A stretch of 64,000 nt of DNA. It comes from Heliocidaris tuberculata. Taxonomy: Eukaryota; Echinodermata; Echinoidea; Camarodonta; Echinometridae. Where the stretch lies: NCBI GenBank assembly GCA_025618425.1, contig CM046844.1, forward strand, positions 12,016,058 to 12,080,057, in the 5' to 3' direction. The notes under the pieces were generated by a model. That model did no database searches. It had not been told where the DNA came from and worked only from the letters and a program-made list of their open reading frames with translations. Positions 12,115-23,710 of this stretch are shown in pieces (the stretch's first letter is position 1; the number at the start of each line of letters is the position of its first letter). A program made the position numbers and the translations under genes.

Positions 12115-12384
12115 GAAATGTCACTATGAGACGGTCGTAGCTTTTATTGTCCTCCTTTATTTGTCAAGCTTTCGATCAATGATCTTCATCAGGACTGTAT
12201 AAAAACACAAAATGATGGCTGACATTTACATCGGAATATACATTTCGATTTCTTACAATGGTAAAGTACTAATCAATATAATTATAATAATATTATTAAT
12301 TATGTTGTTTATTATTATAATGATTACTATTATTATCATTATTGTTATTGTTATGTCTGTTACTATCATTATTATTATTATTAT

Positions 12385-12416
<32 letters not shown>

Positions 12417-12621
12417 TATTATTAACATCATTATGATACATTTGCATATTTTTTAAAAGAATAAATCATGTGTGAAAAGATACTTGCATGTCTACATTTA
12501 CAAATCTATTTCTGTAAATAATATTCCTATGAATATTTGCAAACAATATAGATAATGAGTGTGAATGATTACCATGTGGACAAGGTTGTCGTGGTGACTA
12601 GCCGGTGTTGCTTTTTAAGGT

Positions 12622-12669
<48 letters not shown>

Positions 12670-12748
12670 TTTGTCTCCTGTCTCATCAATCCTCACACTA
12701 TACAATTTACCGAGACGCCGTCGAAATGTTTAAGTTTGGCATCTTCGC

Positions 12749-12825
<77 letters not shown>

Positions 12826-15800
12826 TAAATCCCCAGCCCAGGAAAAATGTATTCTTTTGAAATCCCAATCTATCATATTTTTTTTTCAATGAAAGCTAGT
12901 CTTATCTGTCAGGTCCAACAACGTTCCCGACTGGTTCATTTGTATCAATGATGTGGTATCTTGTTCCTGTTTTGAGAAGGAAAGTATAACCCTATCTGTA
13001 TCGTTTTCAATTTGTATCGATTTGGCAATTGTTTCCAGGGGCCCGTTGCATAAAACTTACTATAATAGTAACTTTGCTATTATAGTAACTTTTCATGGGA
13101 AAACTGGATTTTGATTGGCTGTTGAGCATGACACGTTGCTCAACAGCCAATCAAAATCCAGTATTCCATGAGAAGTTACTATAATAGCAAAGTTACTATT
13201 ATAGTAAGTTTTATGCAACGGGCCCCTGGACAGCTAACTTTACGCCGTATTATTAAGACCGGCTTATACACGAGGCGTCATTTCTATTGCGTCATTACCT
13301 GCGCTTAGTGCGCTAATCAAGCCTGTGATGAATACAATACCCATACACCAGTTATTATTGTTTGTGCACTGCTCATTCTTTCATGACGCGCAAAAGACAG
13401 TATACAAGTCCATCGTACAAGTCACTGAAACGGTCCCAACCTCAGCCTTGAGTGAGCCGGGCTTTAGCATAGCGTAGCAATCTATACAATCCAATGAATC
13501 GGACAGAACACTTGTCTTCTGTATATGGCCAAGCACGTCCGTTTCTATCTGAATTGGTGTATTGTTCACTGCTTACTGCTGCATGAATTCTATCATGTCT
13601 ATCGAATTGAAAATTCATGCAGTTGACGTTACGACTTAGTGAAATAACACCCCGTGTGCACCAGGCCTAAAATGGCGCGTCAAAGACCAGACTGTCTGCA
13701 CCAGCTAATATTGACGCAGTCCTAAGTCAGACAATGACGCCTCGTATGGAGCGGGCAGAGTTACTATAGGCTTTATTACATACCCGCGTCTCCAGAATAG
13801 ACACCTGTCGCCAGTCCGTACCCAGCGTCTTCATCTGCAATACTGAAATGGCTGTATCTAGCATAGCGGGTTTCTCCCGCAAAGTCTTCGAGATCAACCC
13901 GTAGTTCGTAATTTTTCTGTGACTGTGTCGTAAGGCGGTGGATTTTGTCGTTGCCGAGCCAGTGCTCGGCAGAGACGCTTCCGAAGCCGTATTTATAATC
14001 GGACCAGTCAAGACAGAAGTCTACGGAACCATCTTCTCTCCGCTGGAAGATCTGTTGGGTTCGATGTAGAGAAATAATCCGTCATTGTAAACATGGTAAA
14101 GCGCATTATTATCACAAAATTTTAACTGTGTGCTTCCAAAGAGCTTTGGACATCATTACCCCCAGCATTTTAGCTCGGGAAAACGACATCAACGCAAAGT
14201 GCATTTCAAGGAATTAATCCTACCAGGTATCCACTTACTACACCTGGGTCAAGAAAGGCAAATTAGATTAATAACTTGCCAAAAGGACGTTAGTGAAGTG
14301 AGGGTAGTTATCTAGCGGCATATTTTCCGGGATGGTACAGGGGTTAATTGTCCTATAAAGGCTAGAATCATCATGGCCACTTCGGTTACAGCGGGGGAAT
14401 ATTTTGTGACGTGTGCTAATTATACCCGAGGAAAACGACAGTAATTATTTATAAGGCATAGATCATATTGCTTCCCAATGAAACGGACTTCGCCAGTCTT
14501 TGTGTATAGATAACTTTGATATAGCATGCATGACCAAAACCATGCCTATCGGGAGGGGGAGGGGGGGGGGGGAGAATCGAGCTGCTATACGTGCACCACC
14601 CTCTTTATTCACTTACTGTCCACCCACCACCGTCGGTCTCCATGTCACAGGATACAAAGAAAGGATCACCCGGTCCATTAGGGTTAATCGGATACATCCC
14701 GCTGGTGTTCACACCGCCGGCCTGAATCTCAGAGCAGTCCCTCGGGTAGCTAGCAACTTAAGAAAATAATGTCCAACAGAATAATATAAACTAACTTTAT
14801 CACAATGCTGAAAATGGCATAAAATCGTAAGTGATGAACACATCAAATTTATGTTTAGAAGGCGAAGTCAGAATCTTGAACAATAGCTTGAACACTGCGC
14901 AGTTTTCGTTTGAACCATGGATGATGACGTCAATGAACAATCAGCTCCACCAAATCCGCCAAGGGAACCGCCGCGAATGCCGTGACGAGGGCACTCGTTT
15001 TCCGAAGGTTCGTAAATCCGAAGTTTCATAATTCAAAAGAAAATATTCCCATACCAGGAGGTTCATAATTCCGAAAATGCAATAGGGTTATATTTCACAA
15101 CTTGAAAAGGGTTCATAATTCCGAAAATGAAAGAGTTTTCATTATTCCGGAGGTTAGTAATTGCGAAAAATGATCTAGGGTTCTATCACATTTTCGGAAT
15201 TATGAACCTTTGGAGTTATGAACCCCATTTCATTTTCGGAGATACGAACCCTGTTTCATTTTCTCAATTAGGAACCTTCGGAATTATGAACCTTCGGAGT
15301 ACAGAACATTCAGAGTAAACGAACCTTCGCAAATATGAAACTTTGGAGTAAAAATCAGAACCATAGGAATTATGAACCTTCGGAAAAACGACATGTAACC
15401 GCCGTGACACCCGCGCGGCGTAGACACATTGAAGCAGCTGTCACTGTCAGCAACATTTTGATTTCAACTTACTAGAGATTGGGACAGGATCCTGGGGTTG
15501 TTCACGATTTTGGTTCTGAAGGATGTCCAGAATGGTGCGAGTCAGATTGAGCAGATTATCAGTAGCTGCAGTGTTGTCGGACGAGCATCCTCCAATCTAA
15601 GAGATACAAACATGCTGGTCAAATAATTCGACTGTGGTAACTCATTGGTCAAACTAGCTCAGTTTTCAGAATGTTCACTAGTCATAACGTTTTTCATGTC
15701 CTAGTTCCCTATCGTCGACTACCATGACAACAGTGCATTATAATATTTTAGATGACTGCTTGATCAATGACTAGGGGAGCGTTTCATCAAGTGTTTTTTC

Positions 15801-16924
15801 AGTGATTTTTACCGACAACTGTTATAAGCTACTGAAATCCTTGCATCTGATTGACTGAGAGCAAATTTGTCGGTAAAAATCACTGACAAAACACTTGATG
15901 AAACGCTCCCCAGAAAAGAGGTTCGCTACGGTCATTACAAACCTGACAAAGGGTTCATGATTTATAGGAGCAAGGTATCTAATACGAGCAATAGTACCTC
16001 GACCGCTAGTCCTTATCATCGAAGGTGTTTCAGTGCCCATAAGGATATAATTATGTATACATTATAAAGAACCTTCGTCAGGTTGGTGAAGATACATGTA
16101 GGCCTATATTGGAATCAGGGGCGGCGCTACAGGGGGGGCAGAGGGGGCGACCGCCCCCCCCCTATGATTTTTCAAGTAGTGAAAAAAAATTTTTTAAAGA
16201 AGAAAAAAGAAGAAAAAGAGGAAGAAAAGGGAAGAAAAGGGAAGAAAGAAGAAAGAGGAGTATTAAAAAGAGAGGTCTTAAACATATAACTCTATATTAC
16301 CCCTGTTATTTAATGGAGAAAAAATATGACGTCATCTTTAGGTCGTCTTGCCCCTCCTATCAAAATACCCTGGCGCCGCCCCTGATTGGAATCTAATGTC
16401 GGGAATGAGCAAATCTTACCGGCTCCTTAGCACAATATAAAGGACTATACCCAAGGCGTATGATGACAAGATTTACTCTAACCGTCATAGCCCATCAAAA
16501 GGAAAATAATTTCTTAATAGAGATCAAAAAGAGATAAATTGTAGGATGTTTCATTTGAAACTCTTAATTTGTACTATATAAATCTTTTGTATTATTATTT
16601 TACCATTATTTATTTCGCAGGAGTTGCCTATGCTGTTTATTACTAACAAACTAACAACATTAGTTGGCACTATTGAAGAAAAAAATCACCCTTATCATGT
16701 TATCTATCATGACTACTCTTCTTGCTAACCTGAATGTTATTCACTGGTTGGAAGTTTGGTCTCCAGTTGCAAGGCTCTATGGGTTTCCCGTCGTGGCCGA
16801 TCCTTTCGCCGTCGTTCGGTGAGACATCTCCCCTAGAATCTGACAAGGATACCATCGGTGTTTGGGCAGACGAATATGTCGCCATGGCAACGATGATGAG
16901 AGTAGTCACCCAGCGAAATGACAT
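11410..16924 (-). CDS. Secreted fibrinogen-related (FReD) protein, complete 5-exon gene
   Basis: Exons on the minus strand are 16924-16730, 15596-15473, 14756-14617, 14051-13784 and 11642-11410. They sum to 960 nt, 319 residues plus TAA. All boundaries have GT..AG and all phases match. Residues 1-20 form a signal peptide, 66-95 a short helical neck, and 109-319 a fibrinogen C-terminal domain. The domain has [26 protein letters not shown], a Y-GFGS-E-WLGN block, and WWYENCHSSNLNG with ...KKTEMKIRPV at the end. Such proteins are secreted lectin-like recognition or matrix molecules; echinoderm 'fibrinogen-like protein A' and ficolin-like proteins are the nearest named types I can suggest. Two oddities are a Cys at residue 166 where a Tyr is usual, and a DRDGD calcium loop about four residues shorter than the usual form before the conserved Cys-Ala. 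The ligand is unknown. Confidence 0.93.
12067..12205 (-). repeat. (AT)n tract and diverged hammerhead-like repeat
   Basis: An (AT)n run (12067-12110) adjoins a repeat which, on the minus strand, reads CTGATGA, one extra A, GATC-ATT-GATC, GAAA, GCTT...AAGCT, AC, then GACCGT. The core and stem II match a hammerhead plan with an extra base after CTGATGA, but there is an unexpected C before stem I. It lies in the last intron of the FReD gene. Confidence 0.4.
12275..12825. repeat. Microsatellite cluster in FReD intron 4
   Basis: In order there are an ATT-rich tract, (GTA)n near 12390-12417, (AT)n 12626-12666, (TA)n 12752-12781 and (CA)n 12783-12823. Apparent short frames here are poly-Ile, poly-Leu or poly-Val and are not genes. 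Confidence 0.95.
13035..13229. mobile_element. Palindromic MITE (195 bp) with CCAGGGGCCCGTTGCATAAA ends
   Basis: The left end reads CCAGGGGCCCGTTGCATAAA and the right end is its inverse. Arms of about 90 bp meet at CATGACACGTTGCTC near 13130. The near-perfect symmetry predicts a stable hairpin. It sits in the FReD gene's last intron. The ends resemble the looser GGGCCCTGTTTCATA family at 63804-63957. Confidence 0.9.
13784..14051 (-). CDS. FReD gene exon 4: core of fibrinogen domain
   Basis: This exon covers residues 154-243 and begins [19 protein letters not shown]. It contains the WLGNDKIHRLT and YELRVDLEDFAGETRYARY blocks typical of the domain. Cys166 replaces the usual Tyr of the DFY-x-W motif. 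It ends at DAG/GTATGT, phase 1. Confidence 0.93.
14617..14756 (-). CDS. FReD gene exon 3: start of fibrinogen domain
   Basis: This exon covers residues 107-153. It holds SYPRDCSEIQAGGVNTSGMY and [15 protein letters not shown], the first disulfide pair (Cys114-Cys143) and the GGGWT signature. The acceptor is CTTAAG/TT and the donor ACA/GTAAGT, ending phase 0. Confidence 0.93.
14996..15390. repeat. Degenerate TTCGGAATTATGAACC array with inverted halves
   Basis: The segment is built of a dozen or so variants of a 16-bp word, TTCATAATTCCGAA-like on the left half and TTCGGAATTATGAACC-like on the right half. It is closed by inverted ends (CGTTTTCCGAAGGTTC and GAACCTTCGGAAAAACG). It lies in the intron between FReD exons 2 and 3. 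No known family is recognised. Confidence 0.8.
15473..15596 (-). CDS. FReD gene exon 2: short helical neck
   Basis: This exon encodes residues 66-106 and begins IGGCSSDNTAATDN. A likely amphipathic helix (LLNLTRTILDILQNQN) could be an oligomerisation neck. Cys69 could link chains. The acceptor is TCTCTTAG/ATT and the donor TCTA/GTAAGT, phase 1. Confidence 0.9.
15774..15911. mobile_element. GGGGAGCGTTTCAT palindromic MITE, copy 1
   Basis: This 138-bp near-palindrome has GGGGAGCGTTTCATCAAG ends. The centre carries GCTACTGAAATCCTTGCATC. Copies of the same family are at 24571-24707 and 40239-40376. It lies in FReD intron 1. Confidence 0.92.
16116..16384. mobile_element. hAT MITE with perfect 8-bp duplication ATTGGAAT
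   Basis: The ends are CAGGGGCGGCGCTACAGGG and the inverse of CAGGGGCGGCGCCAGGG. ATTGGAAT occurs at 16108-16115 and 16385-16392. The interior is purine-rich, then TTAAACATATAACTC, and matches 34635-34923 in opposite orientation. It sits in FReD intron 1. Confidence 0.95.
16730..16924 (-). CDS. FReD gene exon 1: signal peptide and linker
   Basis: This exon encodes residues 1-65. It opens MSFRWVTTLIIVAMATYSSA, a clear signal peptide with likely cleavage before Gln21. A polar linker follows with one Cys (52) and the sequence EPCNWRPNFQPVNNIQ. The donor CAG/GTTAGC ends it in phase 0. Confidence 0.92.
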
Positions 16925-17876
16925 TGTGCTTCAATCTAGGCCTATGAAATGTTTTAGAAGACAGTAATATTCAGTGAACAGCAAGCCAATAATAAGTCTG
17001 TGGTTACGGCCTATACAGGTTCTCTAAACGCAATCTCAAAAATCTTAAAAACAGCTTTCAAAGACCGATGACTACGTTTTTCTGTGCGTGAAAATATGCT
17101 ATACATGACCTTTGTAACACAGTGCTTTTGTAACATGGCCTCAAGGCAAGAAGGAGTGTGGCATGCTTTAAGATCAAATTTCCATTAGAATTAAAATAGA
17201 AATGAGAATAAGACATGTGAGCCAAACGGAATATGAAACACTTTGATAGGTCGTCATCCTATTATCTTCGAATAATTCATTCCTAGATATTTTGAAGGTC
17301 TAAAGTGTCAGAAAGTCCCAAGAGCAATGTACGTGACATCTGGGCATGATGGATGCCCTTGCTTCACTTATATTTTCAGGGCTTTTTATTCATATTTCTC
17401 ACAAACTTATTTACTGGCACCGTCGTGAGACATCTCTCATATAGAATATAGATATCATCGATTTCTGGACAAGCGTATATGTCGTCATGGCAACGATATG
17501 ATAGTATAATAGTGTACATGTTATGGTCGTATGTCAAACGCCTCACTTATAGGTCCCCCATAAATGCTAAGTACGAAGAATCTTACTCAAAGATATTATA
17601 AGTGTATCATGAAGATGTAAAAAGGCCATTTAACTAGAAGTATTTTACGAAAGCCATCGTACCACACTGTGCTTTCATATAGGCCTATGAAATGTTTTGG
17701 AAGTCGAGGATATATTCAATAGTAAACAGCAAGCGAGTGAGTGTGTACATGTGGTTATTGCCTGTACACACCCCTATAAACGCGATCTTAAAAAAAAATA
17801 GAAATCTTTTTTAAAGATTGATTATGCGGTATCGCGGTGCAATGCGTGAATTATATATCACATGGCCAGTGGCGTA

Positions 17877-18497
17877 TCTCCGGGGGGCAGAGGGGGCACG
17901 TGCCCTGGGTGGCACTTGAAGGGGGGGGGCGCAAAAAAAAACGCAAAAGAGAGAAAGAAAAGGGGGAGAAATACAAGACAGAATGCGTAAGAAAATGTGT
18001 TTTATAGGGTCTGAAATGCAAAAATTTTCTAAAGCTCCGTCGCTTTGCTCCCCTCCCATAATTATGTTCAATATCTAGCTATTTCGCGCCCCATGTTAAC
18101 CATTAATTGACTCTAGTTGCTTCCCCCCCCCCCCAAGGCAGGAGCTTGTTAAATTTTGCGCCCCTGATGGGGGCAAAAATAAATGCAAAAAATGCACTTT
18201 CAAAGTGTAGAACATTCGACAGAAATCATAAATTTGCCTTCCAGTTGCCTTACTAAATTCCTCAAATATATTTCTTCAGGGTTTTCATTCATTTTGCGCC
18301 CACAAAATAAGAATTTTCAAAGTTTAAAAAAAAAAAATCTACTGCTAGGTCTCTTTATTCCCTTGGATTTTTTGTAATGGTAAAATACATAAGAAATGTC
18401 AATTTGAGGGGTGAAAAGGAAAAAAAAAGAAAAAAAAAAGGTTCATTAATCTGAGTTTGGGCATGGGGGGACGCCAGAATAACTAGATACGCCACTG
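17877..18497. mobile_element. hAT-type element (621 bp) with 7/8 target duplication
   Basis: The left end is CAGTGGCGTATCTCC and the right end GATACGCCACTG. The flanks are CACATGGC (17869-17876) and CAGATGGC (18498-18505), one mismatch in eight. The interior has G-rich and A-rich runs and no transposase. Confidence 0.85.
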
Positions 18498-18943
18498 CAG
18501 ATGGCTTTTATAATACAATATTAAAGCAATAAAAAGACTATTCTCTTTTACCAAATCCTGGACCCGCCCCCGTTCCCACCCCCAACTTTCACTTTCAAGT
18601 TTGGGGTTATTTGGGAGGTGTGTTATAGGCCATTTTCAAAATGTATTCAAATTTATACACGTTTGCCTAGCAACTATCGACGATAGTGCACCTTTTACAA
18701 GTCATTGTACTTCGATAGCTTGCCCGAGGCTTGCCGGACATAGCAACAAGTAATGTATGCAAGCTGGATTCTAAGCATTGAGGCTCATTTATAAAAAGCA
18801 GGTTAATGGAATAGCTCGTCACTGGGTGCTCAGAGAAGAAATGTGCATAAATTTGAATACATTACAGAACCGGTCTATTGGCCTTGGACTGTTGCATAAC
18901 AAAAACGGATGCCCTTGATTTTCTTATAGGTCTGTGTTTTAAT

Positions 18944-19172
18944 AGACCGCTTCGGTAATGTATGCAAATTTTATACATACCTTTCAAACAAAAGTTGTTC
19001 TTGACAACCTGAAAGCTTGCCGGAGGCTTGTCGGACATAGCAACAGATAATGTATGCAAACTGGATTCCAAGCATTGAGGCTCATTTATAAAAAGCAGGT
19101 TAATGGAATAGCTCGTCACTAGGTGCTCAGAGAATTACGTGCATTAATTTGTATACATTACAGAAGCGGTCT
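18944..19172 (+). mobile_element. AGACCG..CGGTCT MITE, copy 1
   Basis: This 229-bp element has inverted AGACCG ends, flanked by AT on each side (TTTAAT / ATTGTAC). Internal words such as AAGCATTGAGGCTCATTTAT are shared with 19417-19646 (inverted). An older partial copy occupies about 18640-18880. Confidence 0.88.
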
Positions 19173-19416
19173 ATTGTACCGCTTTGACATACATGTATAA
19201 TGTATGTATAATGTATAATGTATTATAATTATTTCCACGAGAGTTAGTGCCAAAGCTGTTGTATATGTTATTTCCTTACGATTGTTTATAATTATTCTGT
19301 ATACATGTATCTCAAAGCATTCGCTTGGATCCAGCTGAGGCATTGTCCAAAACTCACCTGCCCCCGACAAAGGAATTAGTTAATGAGGTTGAAGATTTGT
19401 TAATCTGTCGGTCAAT

Positions 19417-19646
19417 AGACCGATTCTGTAATGTATACAAATTTATGCACATTTCTTCTCTGAGCACCTAGTGACGAGCTATTCCATCAACCTGGTTTTT
19501 ATAAATGAGCCTCAATGCTTGGAATCTAGTTTGCATACATTACTTGTCGCTATGTCCGGCAAGCCTTCGGCAAGCTTTCAGGTTGTCAAGAACAACCTTT
19601 GTTTGAAAGGTATGTATAAAATTTGCATACATCACCGAAGCGGTCT
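19417..19646 (-). mobile_element. AGACCG..CGGTCT MITE, copy 2, with empty-site paralog
   Basis: This element is inverted relative to copy 1. The flanking DNA (19215-19416 and 19647-19695) matches 22674-22935, where the element is absent and the site reads GGTCAATTGAATTT. Comparison shows duplication of AT only. Two-base AT duplications are known for ISL2EU-type elements; that assignment is an inference. Confidence 0.9.
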
Positions 19647-20595
19647 ATTGAATTTGGTGTCGCCGAAACCACTGGTCCGTCTCCGTGGTCTAGTAAAGGA
19701 GAATTAACCCCATAATATAAATGTACTTATGTTCAAATGTGTAATATATTCTTAATCACTGGCCTGTATCACTTGAGAAATAAAATATCAGAAAAGGGTT
19801 TAAATCAAGACATTCTAGCACACGGTATCATCTGCTAACACTTTACATGGGGGATGCCATTTTCTTGATGATATGGAGTTGTACATGAACCATTGGAAAC
19901 CGTTCCGGTCAGGAAGATATTTTTAATCCTAGAGCGAAATTGCTTCTTTTCATTACAAAAAAATCCCCATATATGATGGAAAATACATAACAAGTGTATA
20001 CATATATTCTAAAATTTGAAATTTATAGATTTCTTTTTAAATTCTCTGGTTTTGCTAAATAGAAATCGATTTCTTGTGCTTGCCTGGCAGAGCAGAACAT
20101 AATTTATACAATGCGCATTCTGACTGTTGAAGTCCCATTATCTCAAAGCAGGTGAATGCATAGTTTGTCACTATTGACGCTCAGGAAAGTTATCCATAAA
20201 TTTGAATTAATTTGCTCCGTCGCATACGTCATAGTATCAAGGAAATAGATTTCTGTTTAGTAAAATAGTAATTTTCAAAGAAATATAAAACACATTTTTG
20301 TTTTTAGAAGTTATGTATATATCTGTTAAATATTTTAAATCTCAAATGGGATTTTGTATCAGGAAGAAAGACAATTTTGCATTCGGATTAAAAATATCTT
20401 TATGTACACATCAAGAAAATGGCAGCCACCAGGTATCGCTAGCAGACGATGAATTTTGCTGAGAAAATCTTGATTTATACCCATCTCGTATATTTTAATG
20501 CCAACTTACATAGGACAAGAAGAAGGAATAGATTACATCTTTGAATATAAGCATATTTATATTTTGAGGTTAATTCCCCTTTAAGGCCGGGTCCG

Positions 20596-22512
20596 CTCGC
20601 TATTCATAGGAACCGTCCGTTATTCATAGAAAACCGCTATTCATTTAACACTCGCTATGAATAGCGGTCCTTATGAGTAGTTATGAATAGTGGTCCTTAT
20701 GAACGGATGTCCTTATGAATAGCGAGGAAATTTGTCTATGCACTGTAAAAAATTTGTTTAGTTTCTAAACACTTTTCTGTTACAGATTTAAAACACTGCG
20801 ACGTGTTTATATATTGTACGGGTTTAAGAGCTGAACCCATGTGTTTAAGAGCTAAACACATGTGCCTATTTTTTTCATCTTTCAGCACGCCTTAGGTGTT
20901 TACTAGATGAACATGTTTACCTTTTAAATGGTTTTAATGTATAGGCTAAACACCAAATGTTTACAAAATAATCATTTGGTGTTTACAGCTGTTTAAATAC
21001 TAAACAGTGTGTGTGATTATGGTGTAAACATTTGGCATTTAGCCTATACATTAGAACCATTTAAAAGGTAATCATGTTTATCTAATAAACACCTAGGCGT
21101 GATGAAAATAAGCACAGAATGTGTTTAGCTCTTAACTTAGCTACAATATATAAACACGTGGTGTTTACACCATAATCACACACACTGTTTAGTATTTAAA
21201 CAGGTGTAAACACTAAATGATTAAGGTGTAAACATTTGGTGTTTAGCCTATACATTGGAACCATTTAAAGTACACATTCAAAGAAAATCACAAATATGAT
21301 AAATAATGTATCACTAGAAACTGGCAAGTTAACAGATAGCAATCGTATCAGTTTAAAGTCAACTACATATCAGGTAATTAAACAATAATACAAATAAAAC
21401 TACCTCCCAGCATCTGCGATATACAAGCGCTTCGCCAAAAAAATAACAATGTTTCAATGACGTCAATAAAGGGAACAATCCTGTCCAAGCAGACGACGTC
21501 CCATAAAGAATGAACATAAGTGCAGTGCAGTTATTTCTCAAATTATATAAAGAATTTAGTGTATTCAAACGTGCCCATATTTCACACCATTCTAAAATGG
21601 GAATGAAACAGATTCTGATTACTGAAATCTTTTGTTTGTAAATATATAGGATGAGGGTTAATGAACAATCAAAGAAACCACACTTTCAAATTGAAAAGCC
21701 CGCTGAATGATTGCAAGGACGGTATTCATCCCTCATTCAACGCCGAACGTCCAGCGGTGTATGCAGCTGGGAATGCAATGGCGTCTATTTTGTTTACAAG
21801 CAACTGATTCCTTTATTCTTGTAACGCTTCATTTTCCATCCAAATAAACCCATGCACGGGTTTAGAGTGAGGCAATATATGTATTAAACATAATAGACTA
21901 ATGCTAGTGAAGTGAAATAACTGAAGAGAAGATGACAAAACAGGCACTGAAAATATGTGAGATGTTATGGGACATCGTCTGCTTGTGCAATTAACGTCCT
22001 GTCTTTGACGTCACACATTTCAGCGGCTTTCGGAGAGCTGTTCAGGTGCTATGTCGGGGCTGTATTTTAGCAATTTGTAATTGATAATAATCATTACTTC
22101 GAATGTTTGCAAGCGTCGAATTTTGACAAACTTGTCCGGTCTAAGCTTCACCTACGCAATAGTTAAGTCAGTTTTAAAAATCAATGAATATCTACTTTAA
22201 AAGGTAAACATGTTTATCTAGTAAACACCTAAGGCGTGCTGAAAGATGAAAAAAATAGGCACATGTGTTTAGCTCTTAAACACATGTGTTTAGCTCTTAA
22301 ACCCGTACAATATATAAACACGTCGCAGTGTTTTAAATCTGTCACAGAAATAAACATGTCACATGTCGCATTTTTTTTACAGTGTGGTTTGCTCACTATT
22401 CAGAAGGACCGCTATTCGTACAGAACCGCTATTTATTTAGTCACGCGTTATGGATAGCGGTCCTTATATGAATAAGTGGTCCTTCTGAATAGCGGTCCTT
22501 ATGACTAGCGAG
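20596..22512. mobile_element. Composite 1.9-kb element with long inverted arms
   Basis: The outer arms (20596-20728 and about 22388-22512) are each palindromic and end in CTCGCTATTCATA-like sequence. Just inside, CACTGTAAAAAATTTG (20741) and TTTTTTTTACAGTG (to 22385) form a second inverted pair, followed by matching GTGTTTA-rich arms of about 190 bp. The left interior contains repeated palindromes around GGTGTTTAGCCTATACATT. The centre (about 21280-22190) is unique and encodes nothing recognisable. Confidence 0.8.
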
Positions 22513-22521
22513 GTTACCCCG

Positions 22522-22574
22522 TTAAGGCATTGGCGTTCTAAGCCAACGATCCGGGTTCGATTCCCGGCGGAGAC
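22522..22574 (+). pseudogene. tRNA-Arg(TCT)-like 3' half (SINE head or pseudogene)
   Basis: The anticodon stem-loop GGCGTTCTAAGCC, the perfect T arm CCGGGTTCGATTCCCGG and the 3' acceptor strand CGGAGAC are present. The 5' half is replaced by unrelated sequence abutting the composite element. The tail (TTCAACCTTTGCA..., ACAGCTCTGGGAAACTTT) is shared with the next copy, which suggests a SINE. Confidence 0.7.
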
Positions 22575-22919
22575 ATATTTTCAACCTTTGCAAAAATTTC
22601 AAAAGTTGAGAACAGCTCTGGGAAACTTTGATTAAAGCTATACGCAACCATTATTCTCTCATTTCATTTCTCACAATTATAATTATTTCCACGACAGTTG
22701 CCAAAGCTGTTGTACATAATATCATTTCCTTACGACTGTTTATAATTATTCTAATGTATACATGTATCTTAAAGCATTCGCTTGGATCCAGCTGAGGCAT
22801 GCGGCTTGTCATTGTCCAAAACTCACCTGCCCCCGACAAAGGAATTAATTAGTTAATGAGGGTGAAGATATGTCATTCTGTCGGTCAATTGAATTTGGTG
22901 TCGCGGAAACCACTGGCCC

Positions 22920-22990
22920 GTCTCCGTGGTCTAGTGGTCAAGGCATTGGCGTTCTAAGCCAACTACCCGGGTTCAATTCCAGGCCGAGAC
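22920..22990 (+). pseudogene. tRNA-Arg(TCT)-like sequence, degraded (SINE head)
   Basis: The outline is full length: GTCTCCGTGGTCTAGTGG (acceptor and box A), anticodon loop GTTCTAA, box B GGGTTCAATTCC. Mismatches occur in the acceptor stem (C-C) and T stem (G-A), so function is doubtful. The shared downstream tail to about 23060 indicates a tRNA-derived SINE. A third fragment of the head lies near 19672-19690. Confidence 0.7.
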
Positions 22991-23067
22991 ATTTTTTCAA
23001 CCTTTACACAAAAAAATCAAAAAGGGAGAACAGCTCTGGGAAACTTTAGCTACGCAACCATTATTAT

Positions 23068-23068
23068 A

Positions 23069-23111
<43 letters not shown>

Positions 23112-23140
23112 TATCATTATTATTTATATTATTATTATTA

Positions 23141-23184
<44 letters not shown>

Positions 23185-23220
23185 TATTGTTATCATTATT
23201 ATTATTATTATTATTATTAA
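23068..23220. repeat. (TTA)n microsatellite
   Basis: About 150 bp of TTA/ATT trinucleotide repeat with few interruptions. Confidence 0.97.
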
Positions 23221-23710
23221 TAGTCTAATATTGAGAGTATGATTAATATATTTGGAAGAAACTTTGTATTCCGATATATTTTGATAGAATTTACAATTTT
23301 CTAAGCTCGATCCTTTCACTTTTTTTTTTCAAGTGATATTTCAATAAGAAATAGGGCCTAATACTTAGCGGGATCATGAGATTTCAAAATCAGTACAATA
23401 ATAGGATACGTAGGCCTATAATCAGAGCAGTAATAAATTGAAGCGAATAAATAAAACATGTTTCATCTGAACTCTTGGCAAAACGGAATTGGAACATATC
23501 TAATATTGTAAGTTATATTTAAAAAACTCAAGTTAAAAAAAAAAAATACACCTACCTCGATAATAACACATTACATATTATACATAGACCTACCAACATA
23601 CTCAAAAGATTTTGTTTTGCACTTGGCTCTATATGAACAATGTAATCTTGATCACTACAGGGTCCTATATGGGCATAATAGGCCTATCCCATATCTTTAG
23701 GCCTACACCC

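Noticed and set aside
22920..22990. Functional tRNA-Arg gene
   Set aside because: Acceptor and T-stem mismatches and a tail shared with a nearby damaged copy point to a SINE head or pseudogene.
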